A stretch of 64,000 nucleotides of DNA from Patagioenas fasciata (lineage: Eukaryota > Chordata > Aves > Columbiformes > Columbidae): assembly GCF_037038585.1 (NCBI RefSeq), contig NC_092521.1:148642605-148706604 (forward strand), read 5' to 3'. Of this stretch, positions 61,751 through 64,000 are shown piece after piece. Position numbers and translations under genes: made by a program. The notes under the pieces are model-generated. The model was not told the origin of the DNA and did not search any database. It worked only from the letters and a program-made list of their open reading frames with translations. Each line of letters begins with the position of its first letter. Within the stretch, counting starts at the first letter, position 1.

Positions 61751-64000
61751 CAGATTTGTGTATTATCAAATTGTGCTGCTATAGGTGCTGTTTAATCACA
61801 AAGGAAGGCAAGAGGTTTTCCATTTATTGGTACATATGCAAATACATTCCTACAATGTTACTGAAATGTAGGTTTTAACAGACAAATTATAATTCAGATT
61901 TTGGTGCTATATAAAAAAAACTTTAAGACTATATATATTAATAAAATAAATAAAACATAATAAATTATAAGTAAAAGTTTTAAAGTGGTCAGAAAAATAT
62001 TGTAAGAATTTTAAACACTTCATTTTTCAGAAATGTCAGCTGGGACCTCTGAGATACTTGTGCTGGAAGCGTGTTGGCACAGCAGGCTTTAGTGAGGCCT
62101 AATGGAAGGGAAGGGAAAAAGGAACTGACAGGTAAAGGAAATCGTTCTTCTTGAGGTGTCCCTTGATTTTCATTAAAGAAAAAAATTAGCAATGAGGGTA
62201 GTAGAAATTATAGGAGGAAGAGAGCTAGATAATTACAAGCAGGTAAGGAATTTTTGAGAGGCTTTACTGACTAGAATACCTTCTTTAGTGAATGTTGCCT
62301 TAGCAAAAGCTGGGGAATATACATTCAGTGAGTCCTAGTGGCTGAGCAAAAACTCCAAAATAAAGGTGTGGGTATTATTTTTGCTTGTAAAGACTTGGAA
62401 ATTTTTCTTTAATTTACTAGATCATAGACAGAATCCTTTTTTTCTTTATGACTAATCCATCAGTCTTCCTTGGTTTCAGCAATCTACCACAAAGAGAAAG
62501 GCGGAATTTTTTATTGTCTTTTTTCTAGTTGTAGGTCTCTGGGGTTCTCCTAAAATGCCTTCACAGGTTTATCTGATCTGTGAAGTGATCTGGACAAAAG
62601 CAGAGGTTTCTGAGTTATCTGAGGTGCCTATAAGAATGAGTTACACATCTGTGCAAAAATCATGAGACTGTTTTATCTGGATTATGGCACCTCCATAGGT
62701 CCAGCTCAGACAGATTTATCTGGCTAAAAGGTTATGCATTCAACACACCAATTTGTTTTGCAGCAGTTTTTGTCCAGAAAGAAAGACAGAATCAAACTGG
62801 AGGACAGCCTTCTGTGCTTGGTTTCTGTTGCTGGTTATTTCTTTTTATATTAATAATGTTGATGTCAACTATGGGCACTGTTTGCCACAGAGAATCCCAA
62901 GCTGTGAAGAATGGCTAGTGCATTGCTCAACTGAAATTATCTTTTCTTAAGAAGGCAATGAGCTCATCAATATGCATCAGAAAATATGTAACAAAGTACA
63001 ATAGTAATCTCTGAAAGGTCAATGTTTTATCTTTTTGCCATGTTGTCAAGTTCTTCACAAATCAACATAAATTATTGTCATAACTGATCATCAAAAAACT
63101 TCTAGTGCAGAGAAAATATCGTTAGATCTCATTTCGAGGAGAGGGAATTTTTCCTGAAAATAAAGAAACTAATGAGAAAGTTCCTTCTAGTTAAAGTCTG
63201 TGAAGCATTAGCTAATGAAAATGCAAGTATCTGTTACTTCTTTTTGCCTTTCACTGTGTACACATTCAGTAAATCTTAGCGTACTAAAAAATTTTTTCAA
63301 CTAGAAAGTTTTTAGAAGTTACATTTCACATAAGAAATGTCAGTTGCTCCAGCACAGCTTGGAATGTCCTTTGGGGATTTTCCAGCTCATGCTGGTGGTG
63401 CCTTAAGCTTACGGTCAAGCTTATTTTTCAAGAGGATTGATGGCTGAGGACTGTTGGGAAATTGCTTTCTTCTTCTTTCCCAGTATAGGGTACAGAATCA
63501 CCTGCAGTTTAGAATAATTTCCCATAAAGTACCTTTGGAAATCTAGATGAATAATGGGCAGAGAAGTAAAGCAAGGATTTTATGTTGTGAATATATCAAA
63601 GCTTTTTCCAGTTTAATATAATCGTAAGTATACTGGGTCTTTTCATTAGTATGTGAACTTGAGGCTTGACTGCTGGACCTATTTGTACATCTAAGTCGTA
63701 GTGTCCATATTCTTCAAGGTCTTTATTTGATTATGTGTTTCACTCACAGTAATAAATACCATTAATGAAAAACATTGTGATTACAAAAAAAAAAAAAAAA
63801 AGATTTTCTGAAACTTTAGGTATTGCTGCTGTTAGTTTAATGCCATGTTCTGAGAAAACAGCTGTAGAGCAGAAGTAAAATGGCAGTCTGTTGCTTTTCA
63901 GGTTTTGTTATATAGTTCCTGCCTATAGTTACTGGGAAATCTGAACACAGTGTTACAAATCTAATTAGGACTTTGGTTCTTCACATTTTTAAGCAACATA
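61751..64000. other. Presumed intron 1, no gene seen
   Basis: AT-rich sequence, including an AT-only stretch near 61920-61975 and an A-run at 63785-63801. No exon was recognised up to the window end. Confidence 0.45.

Noticed and set aside
1..64000. tRNA, rRNA, CRISPR, bacterial operon or phage content
   Set aside because: Nothing of these kinds was seen by eye. The repeat content is that of a bird nuclear genome.

Overview
The window is vertebrate nuclear DNA, almost certainly from a bird. It is AT-rich and nearly free of coding capacity. It holds several CR1 LINE copies of avian type and an ERVL-type solo LTR whose layout matches avian ERVL LTRs. It also keeps very old amniote repeat relics (L3/CR1-like and MIR-like). 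There is no sign of prokaryotic gene organisation. Most open frames of 60-120 codons look like chance frames in non-coding DNA.

Layout. Positions 1-19.2 kb are intergenic or upstream DNA. This part contains a solo LTR (1379-2052, with near-perfect 5-bp flanking repeats), A-rich (CAAA)n-like tracts, a CR1 reverse-transcriptase fragment of about 1.2 kb (9.69-10.87 kb) with a single in-frame stop, and an 80-bp GATA/GACA microsatellite (13.95-14.02 kb). From 19.25 to 19.8 kb there is an AT-rich homeodomain-type block followed by a G-rich, G-quadruplex-prone stretch. From 19.8 to 21.8 kb lies a strong CpG island. Inside it, 21028-21136 reads as the first coding exon of a + strand gene: a strong Kozak ATG, a signal-peptide-like N-terminus, and a consensus GTAAGT donor in phase 1. 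I cannot name the gene.

Everything right of 21137 is best read as part of a very long first intron. It contains a textbook CTCF motif in a small GC-rich patch (23.77 kb), two very old L3/CR1-like relics (26.5 and 53.8 kb), MIR-like relics (30.8, 34.95 and possibly 42.2 kb), two younger + strand CR1 3' ends (47.8 and 49.5 kb) and two minus-strand CR1 3' ends (61.0 and 61.5 kb). No further exon could be supported.

The clearest large-scale pattern is a switch of strand composition at the CpG island. Long A-runs dominate the + strand on the left and T-runs dominate on the right, as expected if the right part is transcribed left to right in the germline. I found no novel protein system. The value of the window is in its promoter, its insulator candidate and its repeat record.
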